From positions 54,619,590-54,683,589 of the forward strand of contig CM070908.1 of assembly GCA_036417435.1 (NCBI GenBank): 64,000 bases of DNA. The letters are read 5' to 3'. Shown here piece after piece: positions 24,130 through 35,170 of this stretch. Source of the DNA: Inia geoffrensis. Its lineage: Eukaryota > Chordata > Mammalia > Artiodactyla > Iniidae. The notes below the pieces were generated by a model. The model made no database searches and had not been told where the DNA came from. It saw nothing but the letters and a program-made list of their open reading frames with translations. How positions within the stretch are numbered: position 1 is the first letter of the stretch; every line of letters starts with the position of its first letter. Made by a program: the position numbers and the translations under genes.

Positions 24130-24948
24130 ATAAAAATTGCTCACCTACTGGACCATACTACAAGCTTCACACATTTCACAGAATTAATATGATACAGAAC
24201 ACATCTTTCTGACTACAATGCAAACAAGATAGAAATCAGTATTCAAAATATAACTAGGAAAACCCATACTTTAGGAAATTAAAAACATATTTTTAAAAAG
24301 CTCATATGTCAAAAAAAGAAGTCATAATGAAAATTGAAATATATTTAAAACTGAATAATAATGAAAACACTACCTATCACAACTTGTGGGATGCAGCAAA
24401 AATTGTGCCTAGAGTATTTAGCGCTAAAATTATTCCACTAAAAAATAAAAGCTGAAAAGTAATAATCTAAGCATCATATTCAAGAAGTCAGAAAAAGAAA
24501 TTGAACAAACCCAAAGAATACAGAAGGAAAGCATTAATAAAGACAAGAGAAGAAATTATTAAATGACACAGGTAGGTCCATAAATTCTAAGAACAGTTCT
24601 TTAAAAAAAAATAAGATTTACAATCACTAATAATTTTTTAAGAATAAGAGAGAGAGAGAGATGAAACAAAAAGTAATTAAAAAGGAGGAATGTAACAGAG
24701 GTTGACAAGAAAGAATCTTATGACCAACTTCACACCAATACATTTAAAACTTTTTAAAGGGACAGATGCCAAGAAACTTATCAATGACCGAAGTCTGACT
24801 CAAGAGGAAACAGAAATACATAGAGAACTTGACTTTGCTTCCAGTTATGGTGGGAACACTCAATATTTTAAGATTTTGCACAACAAAAATACCAGGCCCA
24901 GACAACTTTATCCCAGACAACTTTATAAATAAATTCTACCAAACATTT

Positions 24949-25395
24949 TTTTTAAATAAATTTATTTATTTATTTATATTTGGCTGCTTTGGGTCTTCGT
25001 TGCTGCACGCAGGCTTTCTCTAGTTGCGGCGAGCGGGAGCTACTCTTCGTTGCGGTGCACGGGCTTCTCATTGTGGTGGCTTCTCGTTGCAGAGCACAGG
25101 ATCTAGGCACACGGGCGTTAGTAGTTGTGGCACGTGGGCTCAGTACTTGTGGCTCACTGGCTCTAGAGCGCAGGCTCAGTAGTTGTGGTGCACGGGCTTA
25201 GCGAGCCACAACTACTGAAGACCGCACACCTAGAGCCGGTGCTCAGCAACAAAGAGAAGCCACCGCAATGAGAAGCCCGCACACGGTGACAAAGAGTAGC
25301 CCCCACTCACCGCAACTAGAGAAAGCCCACACACAGCAATGAAGACCCAACGCAGCCAAAAATAAACAAATAAATAAATAACTTTATTTTTAAAA
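24949..25395. mobile_element. Head-to-head CHR SINE dimer (fold-back)
   Basis: The left arm (24949-25133) is a minus-strand long-form CHR starting with a T/A-rich tail. The right arm (25201-25395) is a plus-strand copy of the same part ending in an A-rich tail. They are separated by about 67 bases that continue only the left copy. 'aaacattt' flanks the whole unit at 24941-24948 and 25396-25403. An RNA across it could fold into a stem of about 180 pairs with mismatches. Confidence 0.85.
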
Positions 25396-26827
25396 AAACA
25401 TTTGAGGAAGGTAAAATTTTCAGATTACATAAGCTCTTTCAGGACAGCAGGAGGTGCACAGGAGGATGGGCAGCAGCATTCTCTAACTTAATTTATGGGA
25501 CTGATATAATACTGACCTCAAAATCAAAGGAAGACAACATGAGACAAAATCGCTGGCTAGTCCCCCTTGTGAATATGGATGCATAAATAAATAAAATCAT
25601 CTTAGTGCACTGAATCCAATAATGCATCTTAGAAAAGCAGTGCATAATTACCAAGTTGAACTTATTCTGGGGATGCAAATGTGAGTCAATGTCAAATAAG
25701 CTGATAATGTAACTTGTACATGACCAGATTAAAGAAGAAAAACCAAATCATCATCTTGAGGCAGACATGGGCCTCCCAAGACTGCAAAGTAAAAAATAAA
25801 GACAGAATATAGAAAAGGAAAAGAGGAAAGCTCTTTGGGGACTAGCAAAAACTAAAGATTCATTTGGCATCTGTAACATTAGAAAATATGCCTGTGTAAT
25901 GGACATAGATTTTGAGTGTGTCCATGGGTGAAATCAACAGCCAAATTATTTTTAATGAAATGAATTAAAAGTACCAAACATAAAAGGTGACTGATACATT
26001 TTTTTGGTAAAATAGTTACCTTTCTTTATGCCTTTCCCCTCAAATCCAAGTCTTAGAAATAGCCAGAAGGAATGGCTTTTTTAAAAAATCTTTTTGTTTT
26101 GGCAGTGTTCTAGTTCTGTTTGCAACCATATAGCTGAAAACACATTGGGAGTCACTTCAAATAATTTTCAGTATAGTTCACAAAATGCTACACATTTTTG
26201 TGATGGCTAGTGGATAGTCAATGAAAAGCTAAAATAATGTGAAATTACAAAATTATAAAATCAGTCAAACTGAATATTGCCAATGTACCTTATGCAGTCC
26301 CCCTTTTAGATCAATCAAGAATTTTCTAAGATGCTCTTCTCATGTTTCCATTCAGACATTCAGTATTCTTTAAATGTATCCAGTTTTATACTTATGGAAT
26401 CAAATTATGCCAAGATTTCAGGTAATCACTTAAAACCAGAGAAAAGTGTTGCTTGTCTCTACTCTTAAAACCGGGAAGTTGCATAGCCAAATATTGAGGC
26501 AGACAGGGCCCTTCATTTTCCATTTTCCTACAAAGCAGAGCACCTCCAGTGACTGCATATTGGCTTCCTAGGGATAATGGAATTGCACCCACAGGCTCTG
26601 GAACTATAAACCATGGGCAACAGATGTTTGCTAAGCATCAGTACATTTACAGGGGCTCTTGTTCTGAAGTGTGTTTTCTACATCACAGTTATTGAGTCCA
26701 TTTTAAGGACAGTGGAGATTGTCGATGCACTAAATGAAAGAGGATACAGAGCTTTCCGTGGTGTGTTTCTCTTCCTCTGCTGGTATCCTTGATCCTCTGA
26801 AGGTGGACCAAAGGGAAGACTAATGTG

Positions 26828-27058
26828 GGGTTTTTTTGTTGTTGTTTTTTTTTTTTTTTTTTTTTGCGGTACGCAGGCCTCTCACTGTTGTGGCCTCTCC
26901 CATTGCGGGGCACAGGCTCCGGACGCGCAGACTCAGCGGCCATGGCTCACGGGGCCCAGCCGCTCCACGGCATGTGGGATCCTCCCAGACTGGGGCATGA
27001 ACCCGTGTCCCCTGCATCGGCAGGCGGACTCTCAACCACTGCGCCACCAGGGAAGCCC
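26828..27058 (-). mobile_element. CHR-type SINE with target-site duplication
   Basis: Full short-form copy with poly(T) from about 26830 to 26865. 'taatgtg' flanks it at 26821-26827 and 27059-27065. Confidence 0.95.
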
Positions 27059-27961
27059 TAATGTGTTATTTTTGAATGTCAAGTCATCTAAAAGGTAGAT
27101 TAATTTCAACACTACAACCCTATTGTATAGACTCAGAAACACTTGCTACCTTTTATTTTTATTTAAGGAAGATACATGATGTTGGTCTCTGAGATAATTG
27201 TGACTGATTGAACTAGCTAAGGCAGAGCCCCCCCCCATACCCATCAGGGACCTCCCACAGCTGTGTGTGTGGACAGTGAAAACTCCTGCCCGTTGTAAGA
27301 AGCCTTTTTCTTCAGCGAAGGCCACAGAGTGGCTGCTTATATGCAAAAGGCAGAGAATTATGTATCCTAAGAACAAACTAAATGAGAAACCACTATTTAA
27401 TTTTCCTTCTCAACAGCAGCCGCAATGCATTGACAGTAAGAGATTGAGAAAGTATTTTGAAGTTTAAAACTAAAGCTTTACTCTGCAAATAGAATGTAGA
27501 AATCATTAAGAAACTAGAGTCAAGGTATTGAATAGAGATCAAAGAACCTGATATTTGAAAAACTGAATTCAAATACAATTAATTTGGGCCATACCTCACC
27601 TACCATCCCCTTAACAAATGATTTGATACATTTAACAAAGATTAATAACATGGTTTCTGCTCCTGAGAAGAGCTCTGCCAAATGAGACCAAGCAATGCAG
27701 GAAGATGCGTGCTGGCCTGGAGGCCTGTATGAAGGTGTGGGCGTGCAGAGAGGGTGGTGCAGGATGATCAAGGGAGACAGGGGGAGCATCACGTGGAAGA
27801 TGACACGAGAGCTGGGTCACTGAAGATGAGGAAAAGGTGGGGAGAGGTCAAGTCGAAGGTATGGTGCTGGGAATAAATAAATAAAGCTACATCTTTCAAG
27901 CATGTTTCCAAAACATGGTGACTGGATTCATAAAGCTCCTGCTTTTTCTTGTCTCCTTCAG

Positions 27962-28026
27962 TGTTCACGTATCCAGAAAATGGCACTGACGATTTCAGAG
28001 ACCAAGCAAAGAACATAAACCACCAG
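27962..28026 (+). CDS. STAC: STAC exon, pre-SH3 linker
   Basis: This 65-bp exon lies between the acceptor 'cttgtctccttcag' and the donor 'gtattc'. It completes the split Val codon and encodes FTYPENGTDDFRDQAKNINH plus Q, ending in phase 0. No domain is recognisable; it is the acidic, polar approach to the first SH3 domain. The donor is weaker than its neighbours because it lacks the usual G at position +5, which is compatible with optional use. It shares the in-frame pair property with the preceding exon. Confidence 0.94.
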
Positions 28027-29365
28027 GTATTCATGGATGTCTTGGAAAACAGACCAGACAGGGTCCTTAGATCATTCTGTAGGTCACCACCCAAGCGGGT
28101 CATGAAATTGATTTAAGGGGGCCCAGACCAGCATTTTTAGAGAATAATGTAGCATAAGGTACATAGCGTAGACAGCATTGAGCAAAACAAATACTACAGT
28201 GCATCCAGGGTACAAAGGATAAGCATTATACTGTATGCTTTTGTTTCTGTTATGTATGTCACATACAAGTTGATATATGCTCTACAGTGTGTTAATTATA
28301 TAATTATGTAATATATTATGACTACTTTAAAGTACCTAAGTATATATTTATTACATTTTATAGTAATTTACATATGCAATTAGAACAGAATAATATTTCA
28401 TAAAGTACTTGAGCTTTGGATAGCAGAGTGAATCACAAACAAAAAGAATGTAGTTGTGTACAACTTGTGTTTATGTTTTCTATATATGGCATATATTTAT
28501 TATATTATGCATTTAAATATATTATACAATTATGTATTACATATATAGTGTATGCATATACAACATATAATATCTGTTACATATTATATAATTTTAAATT
28601 ATGTATGTTATAAAGCATAAACATTTATATAGGATTAACATTTATGTAGTTAATAATAATAGCTAATGTTTACACAATACCTGTAAGACTCTTGTATAGT
28701 GTACAAATCGGGGACACAATGGAATCGACCTCACAGGGCTGTTGTGAGGTTTGAGTATGCTAATCCATGTACCATAATACCTGGCACACAGTAAGCCATC
28801 AAAAATGGTAGCTTTTATCATCATTACTGCAAAGTTTCATAGCCAATAGATGGTGATACCGTAACATAAATTAAATCAGTCTAATGCCCAAATCTGTAAT
28901 TTTTCCACAACATGAATGAACGAATTTCTGGATGAATATACCCAGATCCCTTTGCTATGCTAGATACAGAATTGTAGGCTAACTGAAAAAAAGTACATTT
29001 TAGGAAATGGAAATTGTTTACTACTATTCACATGTCTCCTGTCTATAAAGAGAATATTCTCTTGCCTGGACCCACCTTTCACGAACAACTATATCAAAGA
29101 AAAAAATTGATTTGAAGAAAATTGCAGTATTTCTGACAAAGATCTCTACATAAATGTTTTCAAATAGTTTGTGGTGAAATCAAACTCAGCCAGGAAATTA
29201 AAAATAAATCTATGTTTGGAACAAAGTATTTAATAACATTTAGGTATTTTAACACTTACGATCCATACACTGGAATTGCATTTAACTTCTCCATTTCCTA
29301 TTTCCTTTCTTCTCTCTATTTCTTCCTCCTTCCTTCTCTCACTTCTCTTTTATTTTCTCTTTCAG
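28027..29365 (+). other. STAC: STAC intron, 1.3 kb, AT-rich
   Basis: Begins gtattc and ends ttcag, phase 0. The part 28230-28640 is strongly AT-rich with many short TATA/ATAT palindromes. A MIR tail lies at about 28700-28820. Confidence 0.85.
28700..28820 (+). mobile_element. MIR 3' part
   Basis: 'cacagggctgttgtgaggtt' and 'aatacctggcacacagtaag' are the standard MIR tail. Confidence 0.8.
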
Positions 29366-29454
29366 GGACCTCTTTCCAAAGACCAATTACAGATGAACAC
29401 CTATGTTGCCTTGTACAAATTTATACCACAAGAGAATGAAGATCTGGAAATGAG
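29366..29454 (+). CDS. STAC: STAC exon, start of first SH3 domain
   Basis: This 89-bp exon follows a long pyrimidine tract ending 'ttctctttcag' and precedes the donor 'gtaaaa'. It encodes GPLSKDQLQMNTYVALYKFI then PQENEDLEM, with two bases of a split Arg codon (phase 2). The YVALYKF motif is the ALYDY-type first strand of an SH3 domain, with Lys in place of the usual Asp. ENEDLEM is the acidic RT loop. This SH3 is the domain shown in family studies to contact the II-III loop of L-type calcium channels. The following intron is 15.9 kb, the longest in the window. Confidence 0.96.
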
Positions 29455-29570
29455 GTAAAAATATTTTTAAAGGAAAAAAAGAATGAAAGAAAAATTTTAA
29501 GTCAGTATCGTTCCATGTGAAAAAATATAATTCAACCTGTGCTCCACCCAAGTGTCTTAGAGCAACGATT

Positions 29571-29738
29571 GTCAAATGTTAGTGTGCAGGGCTGGTTAAC
29601 ACAGATCGCTGGACCTTATCCCGGGAGTTTGTGACTCAGCACGTCTGGGGTGGGGCTTGAGAATCTGTATTTCTAGCTGGTCTGCAAGTGGTGCTGATGC
29701 TGCTGGTCCAGGGACCACACTTTAAGAAGTGCGGTTAG
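29571..29738 (-). mobile_element. MER5A-like hAT element
   Basis: Reads in complement: 'ttgagaatctgtatttctag', 'tggtgctgatgctgctggtc', 'cagggaccacactttaagaa'. A CHR SINE is inserted at its very end. Confidence 0.8.
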
Positions 29739-30079
29739 TGCTTCCCTGGTGGTGTAGTGGTTAAGAATCCGCCTGCCAATGCAGGGGACACGGGTTCGAG
29801 CCCTGGTCCAGGAAGATCCCACATGCCGCGGAGCAACTAAGCCTGTGCGCCACAATTACCGAGCCTGCGCTCTAGAGCCCACGAGCCACAGCTACTGAAG
29901 CCCGTGTGCCTATAGCCGTGCTCTGCAACAAGAGAAGCCACTGCAATGAGAAGCCCGTGCACCACAACAGAGAGTAGCCCGCGCTCGCTGCAACTAGAGA
30001 AAGCCTGCGCGCAGCAACAAAGACCCAACACAGCCAAAAATAAATAAATATAATTAATTAATTAATTAATTAATTTAAA
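29739..30079 (+). mobile_element. Long-form CHR SINE
   Basis: A long-form copy of about 340 bp with the extra 3' segment ending 'gacccaacacagccaaaaat' and an AATT-rich tail grown to seven units. Flanking repeats 'aagtgcggttag' and 'aagtggttag' form an imperfect duplication. Confidence 0.93.
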
Positions 30080-30394
30080 AAGTGGTTAGCACATCGTCAC
30101 CAGAGCTGCTGCTAGGAGTTTTCATGAAGGTTGAGCAACAGATGCACTTGGCATCCTGTGGGGTCCAACAGGGAACCAAAAATGTACTTACTGCCCAAAT
30201 TAACACTGATTGACCAATCAAATTAAAACTCTTTGTTCACCCTGATGGAGACTGGCAGCTCCTCCTGGCTCCTACCCGGAGCTACTCCTGTTTCAAGAAC
30301 CATCCCACTTCATGGTAACTGAAAGGGGAGGACAGGTGAGCCTCGGGGCCCTCATGAGGTCCTTCTCTGGACCAGAGTCCCTTTGCGTTTCAGG

Positions 30395-30605
30395 GGTAGT
30401 GTGACTGGAGCCAGTCCTGTGTTCACACCCTACTTGCTGTGTGACCTTAAGCAGTGTCTGAACATCTCATTACTCTGGTTTCCTTACTTATAAACGAATA
30501 ATAATGACCTTTTCCCCTTAAGGCTCTTGTGAGGGTGAAATGAATAAGGTTCCTAAAACATACAGCACCATCATGGTAAACACTCAGTAACTGGTGGTCA
30601 GTAAG
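30395..30605 (+). mobile_element. MIR, nearly full length
   Basis: 'ctacttgctgtgtgacctta', 'ctctggtttccttacttata', 'gctcttgtgagggtgaaatg' and 'aaacactcagtaactggtgg' follow the MIR order. Confidence 0.85.
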
Positions 30606-32219
30606 GTGTTTGCAATGTCGTGTTCACTGGCTTATCTCAAAGAAAAGAACTCACTCCTTCCCTCCATTTATGACCCAAAACACAAGAAATCTCAGGAGAA
30701 GGCTTTGGTGTTTTCCAGTCCTAGAGCAGGATACAAGGGGCTGCTTTTGTAGCCAAATGGGCCCTTAGAGATGGGTTCTTTCCTCTTCTGAAGAGCATGG
30801 AGAGAGAAATCAGCACAGAAGACCACTTAAATGTCAGAGTATTAGGGAAATAGCCTCCATTTTTATGGCGGACTCCACTTATCCGAATGCCGTGTAGGTC
30901 AAGTTATCAGTCACCGATCATCCCTGAAGATGACTCTGGAACACCTTGCCTCCACCCTGGAGCTCTTTGAATGTTTCCGCATCTCAGGTCTGTGCCATTT
31001 CCCCGGCATGGTCCCTCTGGCTTTTGCCTGAATATAGTTCCTCCTCAGTGAAATCAGCCTTCTCTTCCACTTTCCCCAAAGCCCCTTAAAAGGAGAGAGC
31101 TACCCAAAACCTCCATTTAGACCCTGTTTCGTGGGGCCCATATGCCACCGGGGTCAACGCTGGCAGCTCAGCTGCCCCTCCTGGTGCAACACCCAGCAGG
31201 ACTCTGTAGCAGATGTGGGTGTCCTGCAGGAGTCTGGGAACGCCCCCGCTCACACCCAAGGTCAGTTTTCATTACTCGTCTGTGGTCTGCTTCCAGGTGA
31301 TTCTTGGACCTTTCCAGGGCAGAGTTCAGGCCTGGTTCCTAGCTCCTTAGATTCCTTCAGACAATTAGGTTATTGTACATCTGAATGTTCTCCATCCTTG
31401 AGGAAGAATCACCGTGCTGGACTCACTGGCTGGAGTTGTAAATATTACCTAAACAGCCTGGCTTAGGTGCAGCAGGATGAGATGGCATTTGTCAGGTGAA
31501 GCCCTATTCCATCAAAGATACAGCAAACTCTCCTAGGCAGAGCCTGCCTAGAATTCATCACTGAGGTGGTGCCTTGCCCTCAACTGACAGTCCACATTAA
31601 CTATCTGCTGATGAAGACAAGGGTGACTTATATTTACTTTGCAATAAATAGTATACTGGGTCCTTCTTGAGATTATCATTTGGGAGTCTAGAATTTAAAA
31701 TTTAACAACTCCCCTTTATGCAGATCCCACAGTTTTGTATTAAAAGATTGTTCTGAAGTCGTCAGATGGAAAAAATAACTCCAGAGAAATCTAGACTATT
31801 ACTGGGGTACTGAGGAGTAAAGTCTAGCTGCCTGGCGGTGGTCGTAAGTTTTTGTGCTTAGGTTAGTCGGTTACAGGCCTTTAAAAGTCAAGTTGTCTGG
31901 TCACGAATCAAACGTTTACAGTCTGCTTCGAGGCAGACCAGGACTGTTCACTCCCAGAAGTGAAATGTCTGCGTTACATAGACTGCAAGATTGGAGTGAT
32001 AAATCATACTCATTTTTTTTGTAAAGCGATTGTAGGTTCCCATTTTAAAAGCCAAGCTCTTGATTTAGAATGTGTAAGGCAATGCTTCGGGGATTGAATA
32101 TCATTCCTTGAATTAACTGGGGCTTTGTGAATTATCTTTTTCTCCTTAAACCATGCAGTAGAAAAAAATCCTTTTAACAAAATACCATTCTCATCTCTAT
32201 TTTCTGACAATAGGGCATC

Positions 32220-32345
32220 TTACCTAACTTTCGGAACCTCTGTTTTCTCATCTTGAAAATAGTGATAATAAGCCCTGCCCTCGTAGGATGGCTGTGATTA
32301 AATAAGATAACATAGTAGGAGCTTAATAATATTGGTTCCAATCAG
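32220..32345 (+). mobile_element. MIR 3' part
   Basis: 'ctgttttctcatcttgaaaa' followed by 'aagccctgccctcgtaggat' and 'gagcttaataatattggttc'. Confidence 0.75.
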
Positions 32346-32439
32346 TTGTGTTCATACTCCAGAGGTAGATGCTTCCTTTTCAGACTTAAGAAGTGAGAGA
32401 GAAAGAATGACATACGACATGGATTCACCGAATGTTTAG

Positions 32440-32600
32440 GAATAAAGAGTGTGGGCATCACTTGACCTGGATTTAAGCCCTAGCCAAGCCACCCACTTAG
32501 CTGTGTGGCCCCCATGAAGCCTGAGAAAGTTCCACAAGCCATCTGAGCCTCTGCTTCTACACTTGTGAAAGGAGATAATCGTTGTGCCTGCCTTAGATCT
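32440..32600 (+). mobile_element. MIR
   Basis: 'cttgacctggatttaagccc', then 'cacttagctgtgtggccccc', then 'gtgaaaggagataatcgttg'. Confidence 0.75.
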
Positions 32601-33215
32601 GCTCATGACCCTCAAATCTTTGTTTAACACTCTCTAATGTCCTCCCACTTCCTTGGGTCAAGACCAGAATACTTAGAGGGACCCCTGGGACCCGTACAGT
32701 CTCATCCCTGGTGACTTCTCTGCTTTGTCTTGCACCATTGTTCCCCTCACCTCTCTGCTCCATCTTCTGTTCCCCAAAAGGACCACACTCTCACCTGCCA
32801 AGGACTTTTTCTTCCTGCGGTGTGCTCCTCGCCTCAGCCTCCTAGCTATGCACCACCACCTCCATCACACACACACACACCACACACACACACACACCTG
32901 CTTCCAGTTGACTGTTACGCACCCACTAGATCTCAGCTCCGATTTCTCTTCCTTGGTGCAGCCTTTCTTGATAAGCACAACCGGAGTGATGAGATCCTCT
33001 GTTACATACTTTCGTGACACCATATTTCTTTTCTTCAAAGTACTTATCTCATCTTGTATCTATTATTTCTTGAGTTACTTGGTTAACTTCTATCTCCCTT
33101 GTAAAGCCCATGAGAATGAGTCTGTATCTGCGAACCCTTCTGTCCCTGGAGTGTAGTACAGTTCTTGAGATATAGTAGATGCTTAATAAATATTTCATGA
33201 ATGAATGAATGAGTA
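32601..33215 (+). mobile_element. L2 3' region
   Basis: Sequence order from 'ctcatgaccctcaaatcttt' through 'ttggtgcagcctttcttgat' to 'agatgcttaataaatatttc' and the ATGA-rich 3' end is typical of L2. It contains a CA repeat at 32866-32897. The open frame at 32725-33156 is an L2 relic. Confidence 0.85.
32866..32897. repeat. CA repeat inside L2
   Basis: Interrupted CA dinucleotides grown inside L2. Confidence 0.95.
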
Positions 33216-33794
33216 TTGTGGAGATTAAATGAATGAACCCGTGTCGTGCCTGGCATATACAATTAGTGGGCAAAGAAAGTCCATGATAACATAATGGAAA
33301 CTATAAAAGAGGAAGCAAACCCAGCTCAGAGGGTTTAACCAGGACCTGTTTCCTGGAGGACATGGGCTTTGAGCCCAGGATGAATATGATTTGTCCAGAA
33401 GAAACTGTAGAAAAAGAGACCAAAAGTAGCCCATAGGCATATTCACAAAGAACAGGAGTTTAAGAAAATTTGGCAGAAGGCCTGCTAAGCCAAACGCAGT
33501 TTGGGCATGGAGGAGTGAGCCTTAGAGAGGAGGAACCCAGAGTGCTACCTCCTTATTCTTAGGGCAGTGGTACTCCTCTTAGAATTTCTGTGGTCCCACC
33601 ACTGGTCTCCAAACACTGTCTAAAGGCAGAGGCTTCACACAGTCAGCTTCGCTACAGTTTCAGAGCAAACTTCCTTCATAAATTCGTCTGCTATTACCTC
33701 CCCAAATCTCTGGAGCTTTCAGATCATGATAATCTTCCCACCGTCATGGGCAGAGAGCGGGAGAGAACAAGGGCATAGGGCAGAAAGGAGCAGT

Positions 33795-33930
33795 GGCTAA
33801 GAGTCACACCTGGGGCTGCCTTCCACCTCTGACACATGCTTGCTACATCAGTTTGAGCAAACTGTTTAATCTCTTGCAGCCTCCGTTTTCTCCTTCCTAG
33901 GGAGACAGAGTATTTAACGAGATAATGTAA
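33795..33930 (+). mobile_element. MIR
   Basis: 'cagtggctaagagtcacacc' and 'tttaatctcttgcagcctcc' with 'ggagacagagtatttaacga' follow MIR order. Confidence 0.7.
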
Positions 33931-33975
33931 AAAAAAAACAGATTTCATGCCCAGGACAGAGTGAGGTGCACAATA

Positions 33976-33976
<1 letters not shown>

Positions 33977-34037
<61 letters not shown>

Positions 34038-34419
34038 TTTTTTTTCTGGCTGCGTTGGGTCTTCCTTGCTGCGCACGGGCTTCCTCTAGTTGCAGCGAGC
34101 ACAGGCTACTCTTCATTGCGGTGCACGGGCTTTTCATTGCAGTGGCTTCTCTTGTTGCAGAGCACGGGCTCTAGGCTCGCGGGCTTCAGTAGTTGTGGCA
34201 CGGGCTCTAGGCTCGCGGGCTTCAGTAGTTGTGGCACGGGCTCTAGGCTCGAGGGCTTCAGTAGTTGTGGCTCACAGGCTTTAGACCACAGGCTCAGTAG
34301 TTGGGGTACACGGGCTTAGTTGCTCCGTGGCATGGGGGATCCTCCCGGACCAGGGCTCGAACCTGTGTCCCCTGCACTGGCAGGCGGCTTCTTAACCACT
34401 GCATCACCAGAGAAGCCCA
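33977..34419 (-). mobile_element. Long-form CHR SINE with (AT)20, poly(T) and a triplicated 36-bp block
   Basis: A minus-strand long-form copy. Its tail is (AT)20 at 33981-34020 and 25 T at 34021-34045. It carries three tandem copies of a 36-bp unit at 34161-34268. 'cacaatat' flanks it at 33969-33976 and 34420-34427. Confidence 0.93.
34161..34268. repeat. Three tandem 36-bp units inside a SINE
   Basis: Units at 34161-34196, 34197-34232 and 34233-34268, each with 'cacgggctctaggctcg' then 'gggcttcagtagttgt'. They differ by only a few bases. Confidence 0.92.
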
Positions 34420-35044
34420 CACAATATATTTTAGATGCCTTCTCTTCATAATTTGCATCATTTCACAATATGTTTTATTTCCTGGTCTTCTGATCAATTA
34501 CCCTAAAGATATATAGCAGAAAAAACACAGTTTAAGTTTCTGTCTCGCCTTTGAGCACATCCAAGGAGACTTTATCTAATTGGTCTGGTGATAAGGATGC
34601 TGTGACACCCTGTCCCTCATCTTCTGAGTAGGTTTTGTGGTTGCTGACATGACATGCTCTAGGTATGGAATTTCACCACTGATACACAAGTTGTGATGCC
34701 ATCATGCAGGGCTCTCCAGACCGTTGCTGATGATTTGAGGTCTCATAATGTTAAAGAGGCACCCAGGTTCCTCTGTCTAAGTGTAATGAGAGTGTATAGT
34801 AGATAACTTTCTGTCATTAAGGGTCTTAGACAATTTCCACCAAAAACCCTTACTATCAAGTTTTTGAGGAGTCCTGAAAATTACACTTTATGGAATGCCG
34901 GCTTAATTCATGAGCAAAGCTTTTTAAAATACTAGTTGAAATACAAACTGGAGAACCCCATTATAATCAGGACTGGTTTCATTATCTTGCTACACTGCCT
35001 CATGAATTCACAAAGGTCATGTGTCAATCATTCTGGCCAAGTGT

Positions 35045-35170
35045 GTATGTGTGTGACACATCACATATGCACATACACTCCCACACACTCACAGAGACAC
35101 ACAAACTCACACACAGTCACACACTCACACACATACATGCACACACTCAGATACACCTGCATTTTTACAC
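35045..35170. repeat. Degenerate CA-rich tract
   Basis: An imperfect CA repeat interrupted by TCACA, GACA and TACATG units. Confidence 0.9.

Larger units (their letters stand above)
23400..25800 (+). mobile_element. Old L1 (ORF2), interrupted by younger insertions
   Basis: Degenerate plus-strand ORF2 sequence: 'gagagatcttcacactcctc', then 'cttcatctaacaaatgggaa', then codons for ASSYGGN and for a GPDNF-like stretch. Interrupted at 23623-23934, 24012-24129 and 24949-25395. No intact frame. Confidence 0.75.
19976..27961 (+). other. STAC: STAC intron, 8.0 kb, repeat-rich
   Basis: Begins gtaagt and ends ttcag, phase 1. It holds an L2 fragment, MER5A, an old L1 with three younger insertions, a head-to-head SINE dimer, and a minus-strand CHR SINE. 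Segments 19976-21640 and 25810-26820 look unassigned. Confidence 0.85.

Noticed and set aside
25201..25395. Reading the right arm of the dimer as an independent ordinary SINE
   Set aside because: It lacks a duplication of its own at the inner end and has no SINE head; the only clear duplication encloses both arms. The alternative is kept open in the findings.
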